This document shows, piece after piece, positions 17,878-27,456 of a DNA stretch of 64,000 nucleotides (within the stretch, counting starts at the first letter, position 1; each line of letters begins with the position of its first letter). This stretch comes from Xanthomonas sp. NCPPB 1128 (GTDB lineage: Bacteria > Pseudomonadota > Gammaproteobacteria > Xanthomonadales > Xanthomonadaceae), in NCBI RefSeq assembly GCF_001043115.1, contig NZ_LFME01000029.1, positions 1 through 64,000 on the forward strand, in the 5' to 3' direction. The notes under the pieces were generated by a model, which saw only the letters and a program-made list of their open reading frames with translations, was not told the DNA's origin and searched no databases. Made by a program: the position numbers and the translations under genes.

Positions 17878-18783
17878 ATGTTCTTTCGCAATCTGACCCT
17901 GTTCCGCTTCCCCACCACGCTCGATTTCTCCGAGGTCGAAAAGCTCCTGCCGGAGGCCCAGCTCAAATCGGTCGGCCCGCTGGAAATGAGCTCGCGCGGC
18001 TTCATCTCCCCGTTCGGTCGCGACGAGCAGGAAGCGCTCTCGCACCGCATCGCCGAGTTCCTGTGGCTGACCGTCGGCGGCGAGGACAAGATCCTGCCCG
18101 GCTCGGTGGTCAACGACCTGCTCGCGCGCAAGGTCGCCGAGATCGAGGAGAAGGAAGGCCGGCGCCCCGGCGGCCGCGCGCGCAAGCGGCTGAAGGACGA
18201 CCTGATCCACGAGCTGCTGCCGCGCGCCTTCGTCAAGTCCTCGCGCACCGATGCCATGCTCGACCTGCAGCACGGCTACGTCGCGGTGGACACTTCCAGC
18301 CGCAAGACCGGCGAGAACGTGATGTCGGAGATCCGCGGCCTGCTCGGCAGCTTCCCGGCGCTGCCGCTGAACGCGGAAGTGGCACCGCGCTCGATCCTCA
18401 CCGGCTGGATCGCCGGCGAACCTTTGCCCGAAGGCCTGAGCCTGGGCGAAGAGTGCGAGATGAAGGATCCGATCGAAGGCGGCGCGGTGGTCAAGTGCCA
18501 GCACCAGGAACTGCGCTGCGACGAGATCGACAAGCACCTGGAGGCCGGCAAGCAGGTCACCAAGCTGGCGCTGGTGCTCGACGACCACGTGTCCTTCGTG
18601 CTCGGCGACGACCTGGTGATCCGCAAGCTGAAGTTCCTCGACGGCGCGCTGGACCAGCTCGAGCACGCCGACCAGGACGGCGTGCGCGCCGAACTGGACG
18701 CGCGCTTCGCGCTGATGAGCGCCGAAGTGCGGCGGCTGTTCCTGTTGCTGGAAGAGGCGCTGAAGCTGAGCAAGGCCGACTGA
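17878..18783 (+). CDS. rdgC: Recombination-associated protein RdgC
   Basis: RdgC is a ring-shaped DNA-binding protein that restrains RecA-mediated recombination. The whole family pattern is present: N-terminal MFFRNLTLFRF, the SPFGRDEQEALSHRIAEFLW block, RPGGRARKRLKDDLIHELLP, and the C-terminal half with LEEALKLSKAD. At 301 residues it nearly equals the E. coli protein (303). The start is the ATG at 17878, the only one that yields the conserved N-terminus. A GACAAT box near 17812 is a possible -10. It is a single gene, followed after 67 bp by the YgjP-like gene. Confidence 0.95.
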   Translation: MFFRNLTLFRFPTTLDFSEVEKLLPEAQLKSVGPLEMSSRGFISPFGRDEQEALSHRIAEFLWLTVGGEDKILPGSVVNDLLARKVAEIEEKEGRRPGGRARKRLKDDLIHELLPRAFVKSSRTDAMLDLQHGYVAVDTSSRKTGENVMSEIRGLLGSFPALPLNAEVAPRSILTGWIAGEPLPEGLSLGEECEMKDPIEGGAVVKCQHQELRCDEIDKHLEAGKQVTKLALVLDDHVSFVLGDDLVIRKLKFLDGALDQLEHADQDGVRAELDARFALMSAEVRRLFLLLEEALKLSKAD

Positions 18784-18838
18784 TGCCGCAGCGGAAGCGG
18801 CCGCACACGGCTGTCACCGTGTACACGCGCCCGGGCGG

Positions 18839-18844
18839 TATGCT
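18839..18844 (+). promoter_or_regulatory. Candidate -10 box 6 bases before the YgjP-like start
   Basis: TATGCT, six bases, ATG at 18851. The spacing would start transcription at or beside the initiation codon. Confidence 0.3.
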
Positions 18845-18850
18845 GTGCGC

Positions 18851-19642
18851 ATGCCCGATCTGCTCCGTCGCCTGATCGCGCCGCCCCCGGCGGCCGTCGA
18901 ACGCGACCTCGTCCGCTTCCGGCTGGACGAGCGCGAGGTCGAGGTGCTGCGCGTGCGCGACCCGCGCGCGCGGCGCATCAAGCTCAGCGTGGACGAACGC
19001 GGCGCACGCCTGACCTTGCCGTTGCGCGCCAGCCTGATCGCCGGCGAGCGCTTCCTGCTGGAAAACCGGCAATGGCTGGCGCAGCAGCTCTCGCGCTATG
19101 TCGCCGCCGAGACGCTGACGCCGCTGCGGCCGGGCGAAGCCGGCGAACTGCCGCTGCGTGGGCAGTCGCTGCCGGTGGCCTGGCACGACGCCCGCTACGC
19201 GCGCATCGAGGTCGCCGATGGCGTGGCCCATCTGCACCTGCCGCCGCGCGGCGGCGATGCGGCGCTACGCCGCGCGCTGCGCGATTTCTACGAGGCCCAG
19301 GCGCGCGCCGACGTCGGCCGCTGGCTGCCGCACTACCTGCCGTCGCTGCCGCGTGCCCCGCGCGCGGTGCGCTACAAGGTGATGTCCTCGCAGTGGGGCT
19401 CGCTGGCACCCGACGGCAGCATGGCGCTGCATCTGGCCTTGGTGCTGGGGCGGCCCTCGGCGTTCGAGTACGTGCTGGTGCACGAGCTCTGCCACCTGAT
19501 CCAGGCCAACCACTCGCCGGCGTTCTGGCACGAAGTGGAAGCGCGCTTCCCCGACTGGCGCGCCGAGCGCACCTGGTTCCACCAGCACGGCCGCCAGCTC
19601 AAGGCGCATCTGCGCTGGCTGCTGCGTCCGGATCGCGACTGA
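18851..19642 (+). CDS. YgjP-like (DUF45/SprT-type) zinc metalloprotease
   Basis: A 263-residue soluble protein of the YgjP-like M48-related metallopeptidase group. The zinc motif is VHELCHLIQANHSPAFWHEV near residue 212: HELCH supplies two His ligands and the Glu base, and the later H (SPAFWHEV) the third. The N-terminal part has the family block DPRARRIKLSVDERGARLTLP, and MSSQWGSLAPDG precedes the active site. The function is unknown in most bacteria; a role in protein quality control or nucleotide-linked proteolysis is only speculation. The ATG at 18851 is preferred over a GTG two codons upstream. Confidence 0.88.
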   Translation: MPDLLRRLIAPPPAAVERDLVRFRLDEREVEVLRVRDPRARRIKLSVDERGARLTLPLRASLIAGERFLLENRQWLAQQLSRYVAAETLTPLRPGEAGELPLRGQSLPVAWHDARYARIEVADGVAHLHLPPRGGDAALRRALRDFYEAQARADVGRWLPHYLPSLPRAPRAVRYKVMSSQWGSLAPDGSMALHLALVLGRPSAFEYVLVHELCHLIQANHSPAFWHEVEARFPDWRAERTWFHQHGRQLKAHLRWLLRPDRD

Positions 19643-19674
19643 AGCGCGCATCCACGAACGGTGGGAAACGCACC

Positions 19675-19740
19675 GTAGGAGCGGCTTCAGCCGCGACGGG
19701 CGTTCTCGGTAAAGCCCGTCGCGGCTGAAGCCGCTCCTAC
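19675..19740. repeat. REP-like palindrome, family A, copy 1
   Basis: Two perfect 27-bp inverted arms beginning GTAGGAGCGGCTTCAGCC, with a 12-base loop. Further copies lie at 36652-36719 and 53380-53445. The GTAG head is typical of REP elements mobilised by RAYT/TnpA-REP transposases; no such transposase is in the window. Confidence 0.85.
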
Positions 19741-20373
19741 CGGACAAGCTGCACACGCCAGGCTTGGGCGAAGCACGTTCTTCGAAGTGCCCTGAAGACC
19801 CTGCGGCCGTTGTAAGCCCGGACCGCGGCTGAACACCGAACATCGCGGTGCGATCGGCGCCGGCGGCAAGGGTGCGGTTGGGTAGCGAATCGGGCAAGCA
19901 TGCTGCGCTGCGGCACGAGATGGCGCGAGCGGGGAGCGAACAAGGGGGATAAAGACTGCGAGTGGGCAGCGCCGCTGCGGACGCATCGCAATGTGTTGGC
20001 CCAGCGCTGCGGAAGCAGAACTCCATGCAGCGCCCGGTAGGCCCCCTCTCCTCCCGCCTACCGCAAATCAGGCGCGTCCTCCGGCGCCAGCGAGGCGGTA
20101 CGGTCCGAGCGGCGCTACGCCGGCATGTCAGGACGCCGGGATCGAGCCGCGAACACAGGACGTATCGCGTCTACGCCTGTTGACGGCAGGCGTGGGCGCA
20201 ACTTAAGCGAAAATTTTTCTACACACAAGCTTCACGTTGGGTGTGTAGGGAACACACCTACATGGCTGTCCGCAGGTCCCTGACGCCTGCACCTCTGGCT
20301 TGGCGACGGAAGACCTGCGCGGCGCTGCACGCGCGGCGCATGGGGCATCCCATCCTTCCAGAACGCTTCTGCG
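19741..20373. other. Non-coding stretch with short palindromes before the second chemoreceptor's stop
   Basis: About 630 bp with no credible gene. It holds a hairpin CGCCTG/CAGGCG near 20173-20191. It also has an A+T-rich patch (20201-20219) followed by an exact inverted repeat CTACACAC (20219-20226) / GTGTGTAG (20241-20248) and a nearby ACACACCTACA. These could be a regulatory site or a terminator remnant; no U-run follows the hairpin in either direction. Confidence 0.45.
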
Positions 20374-22569
20374 TCAGGCACTGCGTGCGTAGTCGAAACC
20401 GGCCGGCGCAGGCTGGATCGCCAGCACCGGCAATTGGTTCTCCGCGGGCAGGACCGACGATGCCGCGCCGGCTAGGCGGAACACCGCCACCGCCTCGCTC
20501 AGGCTGCCGGCCTGCTGCTCCAACGCACGCGACGCGGCGGTGGCCTGCTCCACCAGCGCCAGGTTCTGCTGGGTGCTGCGGTCCATCTGCGCCATCGCCT
20601 GGCCGACTTCGTCGATGCCGGCGGCCTGCTCCTGCGAGGCCGCCGCGATCCCCGCCATCAACGCATTGACCTCGCTCACCGAAGTCATTACGCGGCCCAT
20701 GGTGCGGCCGGCGTCGTGCACCTGCGCCGAGGCCACGGCCACTTGGTCCACCGACGCCTCGATCAGGCGCTTGATTTCCTTGGCCGCGTCGGCCAAGCGC
20801 TGCGCCAACGCCCGCACCTCGCTGGCGACCACGGCGAAGCCGCGGCCCTGTTCGCCCGCACGCGCGGCCTCCACCGCGGCATTGAGCGCCAGGATGTTGG
20901 TCTGGAAGGCGATGCCGTCGATCACCCCGATGATCTCGCCGATCTTGCGCGACGCCGCTTCCACGCCCTGCATCGCACCGACCGCCGCATCGATCGAGAC
21001 GCCGCCGTGGCCGGCCACCGTCGCCGCGGCATCGGCCAGCTGGTTGGCATGGTGCGCATGCGTGGCGTTCTGGCGCACGGTCTCGGTCAGGCGCGCCGCC
21101 GCCCGGGCGGTGCGCTCCAGCGTGCCGGCCTGTTCGGCGCTGCGTTGCGACAGGTCCTGGTGGCCGCCGGCGATGGCGCCGGCCTCGGCATCGATCGCCG
21201 CAGCCGCGTGCTGGATGCCGGCCACGATCGCCGCCAGTTGGTCGGCGCTGGTGTTGGCGTCGTCGCGCATGTCGGCGAACACGCCACGGAAATCGCCATG
21301 CATGCGCACGCCGAGGTCGCCGCTGGCGATGGCGCGCAGCAACCCGGACAACTCGCCCAGGTTGCCGTCCACCGTCGCCATCAGCTGGTTGAGGCTCTCG
21401 AGCATGATGCGGAAATCGTGCTGGTGCGCGCCCAGGTCGGCGCGTGCGCTGAAGTCGCCGGCCGCGGCGGCCTCGGCGAGATGCCAGATGTCGCGGCTGA
21501 GCGTGCCGAGGTTGGCCTTGATCGCATCCATCGCCTCGGAGATCGCGGCCTGCTCGCCGGGCAGGCGCGGCATGTCCTCGCGGAGGTCGCCGATGGCATA
21601 GCGCCGCATCAGCGCCACCATCGACTGCGCCGTGCCCACATGCAGGTCGACCAGCGCATTGGCGTCGCGCAGCAGCTGGCCGTAGTCGCCCGGGAACGCC
21701 ACCGCATCGCCGCGACAGGCGATGGCGCCGTCGGCATGCTGTTGCGCCATTTTCCGCTGCTCGGCCAGCACCGCGCGCAGTTGGCTCTGCATGGTCTGCA
21801 TGCTGCGCAGCAGGTCGGCGGCCTCGTCGTTGCCCTGTGCAGGCACCACGGCGTCCAGCTGGCCGGCGGCGATCGCCGCAGCAACGCGGGTGCCCTCGCG
21901 TAGCGGCCGTACCAGGCTCTGAGTGATGCACCAGCCCAACCAGGCGCTGACCGCCAGCAACAGGCCGCCGCCGAGCAGCAGCAGCCAGCGCGCGCGGGCC
22001 ATGGTGGTCACCGCCTGCGCGTAGGAGCCGTCGCTGAGCGTGCGCAGGTGCGCGGCATTGCGCTGGATCGCCTGTTGCCACTGCACCAGCAGCGGCTGCA
22101 GGGTGTACAGATGCAGGGTCTGCGCATCCAGGTTCTGGTTGTCTGCGGCCAGGGCCAGCACCTGCGACTGGAACGGCTGCACCTGCGTGTAGGCCGTGTC
22201 GATCGCCGCGCGCAACTGTGCGCCGGTACGGTCGGCCGGGTCCAGACGCAGCGCGAACAGTTTGCCCCGCGCCTGCGCGTAGTCGCGCTGGGCGTCGCCG
22301 ATGGCGCGCACCACCGCCTGCTTCTCGTCGGGATTGGTCAGGATGACGTCGTTGAGCAGGCCGATCTCCAGCCGCGCCTGCGCCGCGACCATGGCGTTGG
22401 ACAGGCGGATCTTCTCCATCTTGTCCAGGGCGATGTCGTCGAGCTGATGCCGCGCCAGCGCCATCGACGCCAGGCTGGCCACGATCAGGGCACCGCAGAT
22501 CAACAGCAGGGCAGCGAAGGCGAAGGTCAGGCGCGGGCCGACCCGGTAGCGGCGAAGGAGGCGGATCAT
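20374..22569 (-). CDS. Methyl-accepting chemotaxis protein, poly-HAMP, paralogue of the 8730-10934 receptor
   Basis: A 731-residue inner-membrane chemoreceptor. TM1 is [20 protein letters not shown] (about 14-33). The periplasmic four-helix-bundle sensor spans about 37-185, TM2 is [20 protein letters not shown] (about 190-209), then a HAMP. As in its paralogue, extra HAMP-like units follow: [19 protein letters not shown] and [10 protein letters not shown]. The conserved tip [20 protein letters not shown] is intact. The tail ends in FDYARSA after a Pro-rich linker, with no CheR-docking pentapeptide. The ATG at 22569 opens directly into TM1. No sigma-28 site like that of the paralogue was found upstream. 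The ligand is unknown. Confidence 0.92.
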   Translation of the reverse strand: MIRLLRRYRVGPRLTFAFAALLLICGALIVASLASMALARHQLDDIALDKMEKIRLSNAMVAAQARLEIGLLNDVILTNPDEKQAVVRAIGDAQRDYAQARGKLFALRLDPADRTGAQLRAAIDTAYTQVQPFQSQVLALAADNQNLDAQTLHLYTLQPLLVQWQQAIQRNAAHLRTLSDGSYAQAVTTMARARWLLLLGGGLLLAVSAWLGWCITQSLVRPLREGTRVAAAIAAGQLDAVVPAQGNDEAADLLRSMQTMQSQLRAVLAEQRKMAQQHADGAIACRGDAVAFPGDYGQLLRDANALVDLHVGTAQSMVALMRRYAIGDLREDMPRLPGEQAAISEAMDAIKANLGTLSRDIWHLAEAAAAGDFSARADLGAHQHDFRIMLESLNQLMATVDGNLGELSGLLRAIASGDLGVRMHGDFRGVFADMRDDANTSADQLAAIVAGIQHAAAAIDAEAGAIAGGHQDLSQRSAEQAGTLERTARAAARLTETVRQNATHAHHANQLADAAATVAGHGGVSIDAAVGAMQGVEAASRKIGEIIGVIDGIAFQTNILALNAAVEAARAGEQGRGFAVVASEVRALAQRLADAAKEIKRLIEASVDQVAVASAQVHDAGRTMGRVMTSVSEVNALMAGIAAASQEQAAGIDEVGQAMAQMDRSTQQNLALVEQATAASRALEQQAGSLSEAVAVFRLAGAASSVLPAENQLPVLAIQPAPAGFDYARSA

Positions 22570-22796
22570 GGAAGCGCGGCGTCAGGGCGAAAGGTGCGCG
22601 CTACGCTGTGCGTCGAAGTTTTCCGAAACGCGACGGCACGGCGACAACATGTCGAACTGTGACGCCGCGAAAGGAACAACCGCGGCCGGCCGCGCAGCGC
22701 CGACGGTCACTGCGTCGCAGTATGCGGACGCGATGCCCGGATGAGGTGGCCGCGCCGCCGCAGGCGCACGGCAACGCGGTCACCGCCGCATCTGCG

Positions 22797-23639
22797 TCAG
22801 AGGAAGCCGTGCAGCAATGCGGCCACCGCCGCCGGTTGTTCCATGTGCAGATGGTGGGTGCCGGGCAGCGTGTGCACCCGGCCGTCGCGCAGGCACGCGG
22901 CGCGCTGCAGGCGCAACGGTTCGGGCAGCATGTCCTGGGCCGGATCGGCGAACACCACCGCGGTCGGGCATTCGATACCGCGCAGCAACGCCTGCATCTG
23001 CGACTCGGTCGCGCGGATCGCCGTCGGCAGGGTCAGCCGGCGGTCGCTGCGCCACACGTAGCCACCGTCCACCGCGCGCACGCCGCGCTCCACCAGCAGT
23101 CGCGCCGCCGGCTCGCTGAGCTGGTTGGCCAGCATCCGCGCCCGTACCGGCCCGGCCAGGTCGGGGAACACGCGCAACGGCGTGGCGGTGGCGCGGCGCG
23201 TGCTGGCGACGCTGTTGCGCAACCGTTCCACCGCGCCCGCCTCGCTTTCGGCCAGGCCGCCCAGCATCTCGATCGCCACGAACTTGTCGATGCGCTGCGG
23301 CGCTGCGGCCGCGAGCAGGCTGGCGATGGCCGCGCCCATCGAGTGACCGATCAGCACGAAGCGCTCCCACCCCAACGCATCGGCCGCGTCCAGCACCGGG
23401 TGCAGGGCGCTGGCCAGCAGATACTCGGCGCCATCGGGCAGGTCACTGCTGTGGCCATGGCCAGGCAGGTCCAGCATCACCAGATCCAACTGCGGCAGGT
23501 GCCGGCTCAGCGGCACGAAGCTGGCGGCGTTGTCCAGCCAGCCGTGCAAGGCCAGCGCCTTCGGCCCGGCCGGATCGCCGCTGCGCAATCCGGCCAGCGC
23601 GCCTACCCGCGACGGGCAGGCGAAGGGACGCACGCTCAT
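22797..23639 (-). CDS. Alpha/beta hydrolase
   Basis: A 280-residue alpha/beta-hydrolase-fold enzyme. It shows the oxyanion-hole strand [15 protein letters not shown], the nucleophile elbow [13 protein letters not shown] with Ser in GHSMG, a DLPGHGHSS block, and a late catalytic His in [12 protein letters not shown]. The acid is probably in [10 protein letters not shown]. No signal peptide, so it is cytoplasmic. The substrate cannot be predicted. The ATG at 23639 overlaps the hemH stop (ATGA), so it is translated from the same message as hemH, though no haem-related function is implied. Confidence 0.88.
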   Translation of the reverse strand: MSVRPFACPSRVGALAGLRSGDPAGPKALALHGWLDNAASFVPLSRHLPQLDLVMLDLPGHGHSSDLPDGAEYLLASALHPVLDAADALGWERFVLIGHSMGAAIASLLAAAAPQRIDKFVAIEMLGGLAESEAGAVERLRNSVASTRRATATPLRVFPDLAGPVRARMLANQLSEPAARLLVERGVRAVDGGYVWRSDRRLTLPTAIRATESQMQALLRGIECPTAVVFADPAQDMLPEPLRLQRAACLRDGRVHTLPGTHHLHMEQPAAVAALLHGFL

Positions 23640-24595
23640 GCGGCGCGGGCCGCCAGCTGCGCCAGCGCGCGCGCGTGCGCCGGGGCGTCGTTGAGGCAGG
23701 GGATGTAGCGCACCTGCATGCCGCGCTCGGCGCAGGTCTCGACGAAGCCCATCGCCACTTCTTCCAGGGTTTCCAGGCAATCGGTGGCGAAGCCGGGACA
23801 GATCACGTCCACCTGCTTGACCCCCTGCGCCGCCAGTTCCCACAGTCGCGGCTCGGCATACGGGCGCAGCCAGCGCTCGGCGCCGAAGCGCGACTGGTAG
23901 CCGAGCTCCCATTGCCCGGGCTCCAGGCCCAGCGCGGTGGCGATCGCCTGCGCGCTGGCTTCGCAGCGCTGCGGGTAGGGATCGCCGTTGTTGGCCACGC
24001 GCTGCGGCAGACCATGGAAGGAGAAGAACAGCCGCTCGCCGCGGCCGTGCTGCGCCCAGTGCGCGCGCACGCTGTCGGCCACCGCGGCGACCCAGGCCTG
24101 ATCGGTCGGGTAGTCCTCGATCAGGTGCACCGGCAGCTGCGGATGGCGCGCCTGCCAGGCCTGCACCACGTCCTCGATCGAGGCGGTGGTGGTGGTCGAA
24201 TACTGCGGGTACAGCGGCAGCACCACGATCCGGCGCACGCCGGCCTCGCGCAGCGCGTCCAGGGCCGGCGCCAGCGCCGGCGTGCCGTAGCGCATCGCCC
24301 AGGCCACGCGGTGCCCGGGCAGTTCGCGCTGCATGCCCTCGGCCAGCCGCCGGGTGTACACCGCCAGCGGCGAGCCGTCCGCCAGCCACACCTGCGCGTA
24401 TTTTTCCGCCGACTTCGGCGAGCGCCGCGGCAGGATCACCCAGTGCAGCAGCGGCCACCAGACCAGCCGCGGGATCGCCACCACGCGCTTGTCGCCGAGG
24501 AACTCGGCCAGATAACGGGCGACCGCAGGCGCGGTGGGCGCCTCGGGCGTGCCTAGATTCACCACCAGGATGGCGGTCTCGGGTGCGTCGGACAT
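23636..24595 (-). CDS. hemH: Ferrochelatase HemH
   Basis: Ferrochelatase inserts ferrous iron into protoporphyrin IX, the last step of haem synthesis. The family blocks are present: [13 protein letters not shown] at the N-terminus, [14 protein letters not shown], the metal-binding-site His in [11 protein letters not shown], then [15 protein letters not shown] and a C-terminal [14 protein letters not shown] with the conserved Glu. At 319 residues it has normal length. The start ATG is at 24595. A CACAAT -10-like box (minus strand, 24602-24607) lies only six bases upstream, so the message may be leaderless. It forms an overlapping operon with the downstream hydrolase. Confidence 0.95.
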   Translation of the reverse strand: MSDAPETAILVVNLGTPEAPTAPAVARYLAEFLGDKRVVAIPRLVWWPLLHWVILPRRSPKSAEKYAQVWLADGSPLAVYTRRLAEGMQRELPGHRVAWAMRYGTPALAPALDALREAGVRRIVVLPLYPQYSTTTTASIEDVVQAWQARHPQLPVHLIEDYPTDQAWVAAVADSVRAHWAQHGRGERLFFSFHGLPQRVANNGDPYPQRCEASAQAIATALGLEPGQWELGYQSRFGAERWLRPYAEPRLWELAAQGVKQVDVICPGFATDCLETLEEVAMGFVETCAERGMQVRYIPCLNDAPAHARALAQLAARAA

Positions 24596-24601
24596 GCGCG
24601 C

Positions 24602-24607
24602 ATTGTG
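24602..24607 (-). promoter_or_regulatory. Candidate -10 box 6 bases before hemH
   Basis: CACAAT on the minus strand, six bases, then ATG. Same close arrangement as upstream of tdk, ttcA and the amidotransferase gene. Confidence 0.3.
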
Positions 24608-24762
24608 GCAGAGCGCACGTGCCCCGGCGTGTCGATCCGCTCGATCGCGGCGATCGACGGCGCCTGTGCGCCGCGCCGGCACCACTCATTGCCGATTCAT
24701 TGCCCTGTGACTAAGTTCAAGGACTTGCAGTATCTTGCTGCGGACCTACTTCGGAGCCCGCC

Positions 24763-25659
24763 ATGCCCCTCCTGCCGCGCCTCGCCCTGTTGTTGAGCAC
24801 CGTGTTGTTCGCTGGCCACGCCGTGGCCGGTCCGGAAGAGGACGAGCGCGCGCGCAACGCGCTGCGCGTGCTGACCGACATCCAGAAGATCCCCGAACAG
24901 TCCATCCCCGACAAGCTGCTCGACGAGGGCCGCGCCATCGTGGTGATCCCCGATACGCTCAAGGCCGGCCTGGTGATCGGCGGGCGCCGCGGCCACGGCC
25001 TGATGTCGGTCAAGCGCCCCGACGGCACCTGGTCCAACCCGGTGTTCGTCAAGCTCACCGGCGGCAGCATCGGCTTCCAGGTCGGCGTGCAGTCCTCCGA
25101 CGTGGTGCTGGTGTTCCGCAACGACCGCAGCCTGGACAACATCGTCAACGGCAAGTTTACCCTGGGCGCCGATGCCGGCGTCGCCGCCGGCCCGGTCGGG
25201 CGCAACGCCGCCGCCGCCACCGACGGCCAGCTCAAGGCCGAGATCTGGTCGTGGTCGCGCGCCCGCGGCCTGTTCGCTGGCGTCGCCCTGGATGGCGCGG
25301 CGCTGCAGATCGACGATGCCGCCGACCTCAATGCCTACGGCAGCAACACCACGCCGCGGATGATCTTCGAGGGCCGCACCACCAACCGGCCGTCCAACGA
25401 CATCGTCGCCTTCCGCGACAAGCTCGAGGAAGCCACCTACGCCGCGCGGCAGAGCCGCGGCACCGACAGCAGCGGCAATCCGACGGCCGCCCCGGCACCG
25501 GCCATGCCGGCACCGCAGGCCGCGCCGGAACCGACCGCCGCACCTGACGCCGCCGCCAGCACCGCGCCCCTGCAGGGCCAGACGCAGCCGGCGCAGCAGG
25601 GCTTCCAGCCGGTGTCCGACGGCGAGATCCGCACCGAGAAGCTCGACGGCGATCGCTGA
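24763..25659 (+). CDS. Secreted SYLF-domain (YSC84/DUF500) lipid-binding protein
   Basis: A 298-residue exported protein. After a signal peptide (about 1-22, ending GHAVA) comes a SYLF domain. Its features are the [20 protein letters not shown] block, [38 protein letters not shown] and [24 protein letters not shown] domains bind lipids or phosphoinositides in eukaryotes; bacterial versions are periplasmic or outer-membrane associated with unknown role. The last about 75 residues are a Pro/Ala/Gln-rich tail. It is a single gene, 125 bp before tatA. Confidence 0.88.
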   Translation: MPLLPRLALLLSTVLFAGHAVAGPEEDERARNALRVLTDIQKIPEQSIPDKLLDEGRAIVVIPDTLKAGLVIGGRRGHGLMSVKRPDGTWSNPVFVKLTGGSIGFQVGVQSSDVVLVFRNDRSLDNIVNGKFTLGADAGVAAGPVGRNAAAATDGQLKAEIWSWSRARGLFAGVALDGAALQIDDAADLNAYGSNTTPRMIFEGRTTNRPSNDIVAFRDKLEEATYAARQSRGTDSSGNPTAAPAPAMPAPQAAPEPTAAPDAAASTAPLQGQTQPAQQGFQPVSDGEIRTEKLDGDR

Positions 25660-25784
25660 GCGCGGTTCCCAACGCCACCTGTCCATCTCACCGTGCAGGC
25701 GTGCCTGCACGGTTCGGAGAGGTAACGCGGCGCGGCGCGGTGCGTTATCCTGCAGGTTCCTTACGACTTTTCTGCGAGCGGATC

Positions 25785-26015
25785 ATGGGCAGTCTTAGCA
25801 TCTGGCACTGGCTGGTGGTGCTGGTGATCGTGCTGCTGGTGTTCGGCACCAAGCGGCTGACGAGCGGCGCCAAGGATCTGGGCAACGCGGTCAAGGAATT
25901 CAAGAAAGGCATGCGCGACGAGGACAAGCCCGCCGGTCAGCTCGGCGACGAGACGCGCAGCAGCAGCGAGCCGTCCCGCCAGACCCAGGCCGAGCGCGAC
26001 CGCGACGCGCACTGA
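25785..26015 (+). CDS. tatA: Sec-independent translocase subunit TatA
   Basis: TatA forms the variable-size translocation element of the twin-arginine pathway, which exports folded proteins. It is 76 residues: an N-terminal membrane helix ([20 protein letters not shown]) with the FGTKRL hinge, then an amphipathic helix ([12 protein letters not shown]) and a polar tail. This is the standard TatA/E layout. The ATG at 25785 is the only sensible start. First gene of a tatABC operon with gaps of 15 bp and then a 4-bp overlap. Confidence 0.96.
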   Translation: MGSLSIWHWLVVLVIVLLVFGTKRLTSGAKDLGNAVKEFKKGMRDEDKPAGQLGDETRSSSEPSRQTQAERDRDAH

Positions 26016-26030
26016 CGGGACACCGCCGGC

Positions 26031-26564
26031 GTGTTCGATATCGGATTCAGCGAACTGCTGGTGATCGCGGTGGTGGCCCTGGTGGTGCTCGGCCCCGAGC
26101 GCCTGCCCAAGGCCGCGCGCTTCGCCGGGTTGTGGGTGCGCCGCGCGCGCGCGCAGTGGGACTCGGTGAAGCAGGAACTGGAACGCGAACTGGAAGCCGA
26201 GGAACTCAAGCGCAGCCTGCACGACGTGCACAGTTCGCTGCGCCAGGCCGAGACCCAGTTTCGCGACGGCAGCGAGGAACTGCAGCGGCAGACCGAGGCA
26301 CTGCGCCGCGAGATCGACCCGAATCCGCCGGTGCCGCCGGCCGACAGCGCTTCGGCGATCGTGCCGCCAGCGGCCGGTGCTGCCACAGACGTCTCGACCG
26401 CACACGCTCCCGACACGGCCACGCCGCTGCCGCCGTCGACGGCGGCCGCCGCTTCCGTGCTGCCGGCCGCGGCGCGCGGTGCGGCCGCGCCACATCCGGC
26501 GCCCGCTGCTGCGACCGCGCCCACTGGCCAACCGCCCTCCATTGATCCGGAGGCGCCACGATGA
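26031..26564 (+). CDS. tatB: Sec-independent translocase subunit TatB
   Basis: TatB works with TatC to recognise twin-arginine signal peptides. It is 177 residues and starts at a GTG (26031). The membrane helix is FSELLVIAVVALVVLGPERL with the TatB-typical GPERLP hinge. A long charged amphipathic helix follows, then an Ala/Pro-rich C-terminal tail of about 75 residues that is longer than in E. coli relative to its core. It lies 15 bp after tatA, and its stop overlaps the tatC ATG by 4 bases. Confidence 0.96.
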   Translation: MFDIGFSELLVIAVVALVVLGPERLPKAARFAGLWVRRARAQWDSVKQELERELEAEELKRSLHDVHSSLRQAETQFRDGSEELQRQTEALRREIDPNPPVPPADSASAIVPPAAGAATDVSTAHAPDTATPLPPSTAAAASVLPAAARGAAAPHPAPAAATAPTGQPPSIDPEAPR

Positions 26565-27301
26565 ACGTCGAAGCCGAGAGCAGCCTGATCGAACACCTGA
26601 TCGAACTGCGCGCGCGGCTGATGCGCGCGCTGATCGGTTTGGGCGTGGTGGTGGTGGCGCTGCTGCCCTTCTCCAAGCGCCTGTACTCCTGGCTGGCCGA
26701 ACCGATGCTGGCGCAGTTGCCGGTGGGCCAAAGCGTGATCGCCACGCACCCGGCCGGCGCCGTCATCGCCCCGCTCAAGCTGGCGTTCTTCCTGGCCCTG
26801 TTCGTGTCCGCGCCGTGGCTGCTGTACCAGGCCTGGGCCTTCGTCGCGCCCGGCCTGTACCAGCGCGAGAAGCGCCTGGCGCTGCCGCTGCTGGCCTCGG
26901 CGGTGCTGCTGTTCTACCTCGGCTGCGGCTTCGCCTACTTCCTGGTGTTGCCGGCGGTGTTCCACTTCCTGACCACGTTCAAGCCGGACGTGATCCAGCT
27001 CACCCCCGATGCCGGCGCCTACCTGGACTTCGTCCTGGCGATCTTCTTCGCCTTCGGCGCCAGCTTCGAACTGCCGGTGGCGCTGGTGATCCTGGCCCTG
27101 CTCGGCTGGGTGACCCCGCAGCAACTGCGCGAGGGCCGCGGCTACGCGGTGGTCGGCATCTTCGTCCTGGCGGCGATCCTGACCCCGCCCGACGTGGTCT
27201 CGCAGCTGATGCTGGCGATCCCGATGTGCCTGCTGTACGAGCTGGGCATCATCGCCGCGGCCGCGGTGACGAAGAAGCCGGGAGTGGAGAGTCGGGAGTA
27301 G
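26561..27301 (+). CDS. tatC: Sec-independent translocase subunit TatC
   Basis: TatC is the six-helix membrane receptor for twin-arginine signals. At 246 residues it has the family N-terminal SLIEHLIELRARLMRALIG with conserved Glu and Arg, periplasmic loops, and the end LAIPMCLLYELGIIAAAAV. The ATG at 26561 overlaps the tatB stop. The last 11 codons (VTKKPGVESRE) run into a dispersed GGGAGT-rich repeat, so the extreme C-terminus is repeat-derived rather than conserved. A strong terminator lies about 75 bp downstream. Confidence 0.96.
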   Translation: MNVEAESSLIEHLIELRARLMRALIGLGVVVVALLPFSKRLYSWLAEPMLAQLPVGQSVIATHPAGAVIAPLKLAFFLALFVSAPWLLYQAWAFVAPGLYQREKRLALPLLASAVLLFYLGCGFAYFLVLPAVFHFLTTFKPDVIQLTPDAGAYLDFVLAIFFAFGASFELPVALVILALLGWVTPQQLREGRGYAVVGIFVLAAILTPPDVVSQLMLAIPMCLLYELGIIAAAAVTKKPGVESRE

Positions 27302-27376
27302 GGAGTCGCAAGAGCGGTTCGCTGCCTCTTACGCATCCTCGAACCAGATCGCCACCGCACGGCGCTCACCTGCACA

Positions 27377-27408
27377 CAGCAAAACGGCCCCGAGGGGCCG
27401 TTTTGCTG
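27377..27408. terminator. Strong bidirectional rho-independent terminator after tatC
   Basis: 15-bp perfect stem, CAGCAAAACGGCCCC and its complement, loop GA, with A/T runs inside the stem giving a T-run on either strand. It lies between the convergent tatC and BPSS1780-family genes and can serve both. It is flanked by inverted copies of a GGGAGT/ATTCCCGA dispersed repeat (about 27283-27312 and 27423-27452). Confidence 0.88.
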
Positions 27409-27456
27409 TTGCTGTCGCTCTCGCGATTCCCGAATCCCGACTCCCCAATCCCGGCC

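Noticed and set aside
20219-20248. Rho-independent terminator for the second chemoreceptor
   Set aside because: The inverted repeat is followed by A or G bases in the direction of that gene, not by a U-run.
22570-22700. Sigma-28 promoter for the second chemoreceptor
   Set aside because: No pair with the -35 and -10 elements at the right spacing was found on the minus strand.
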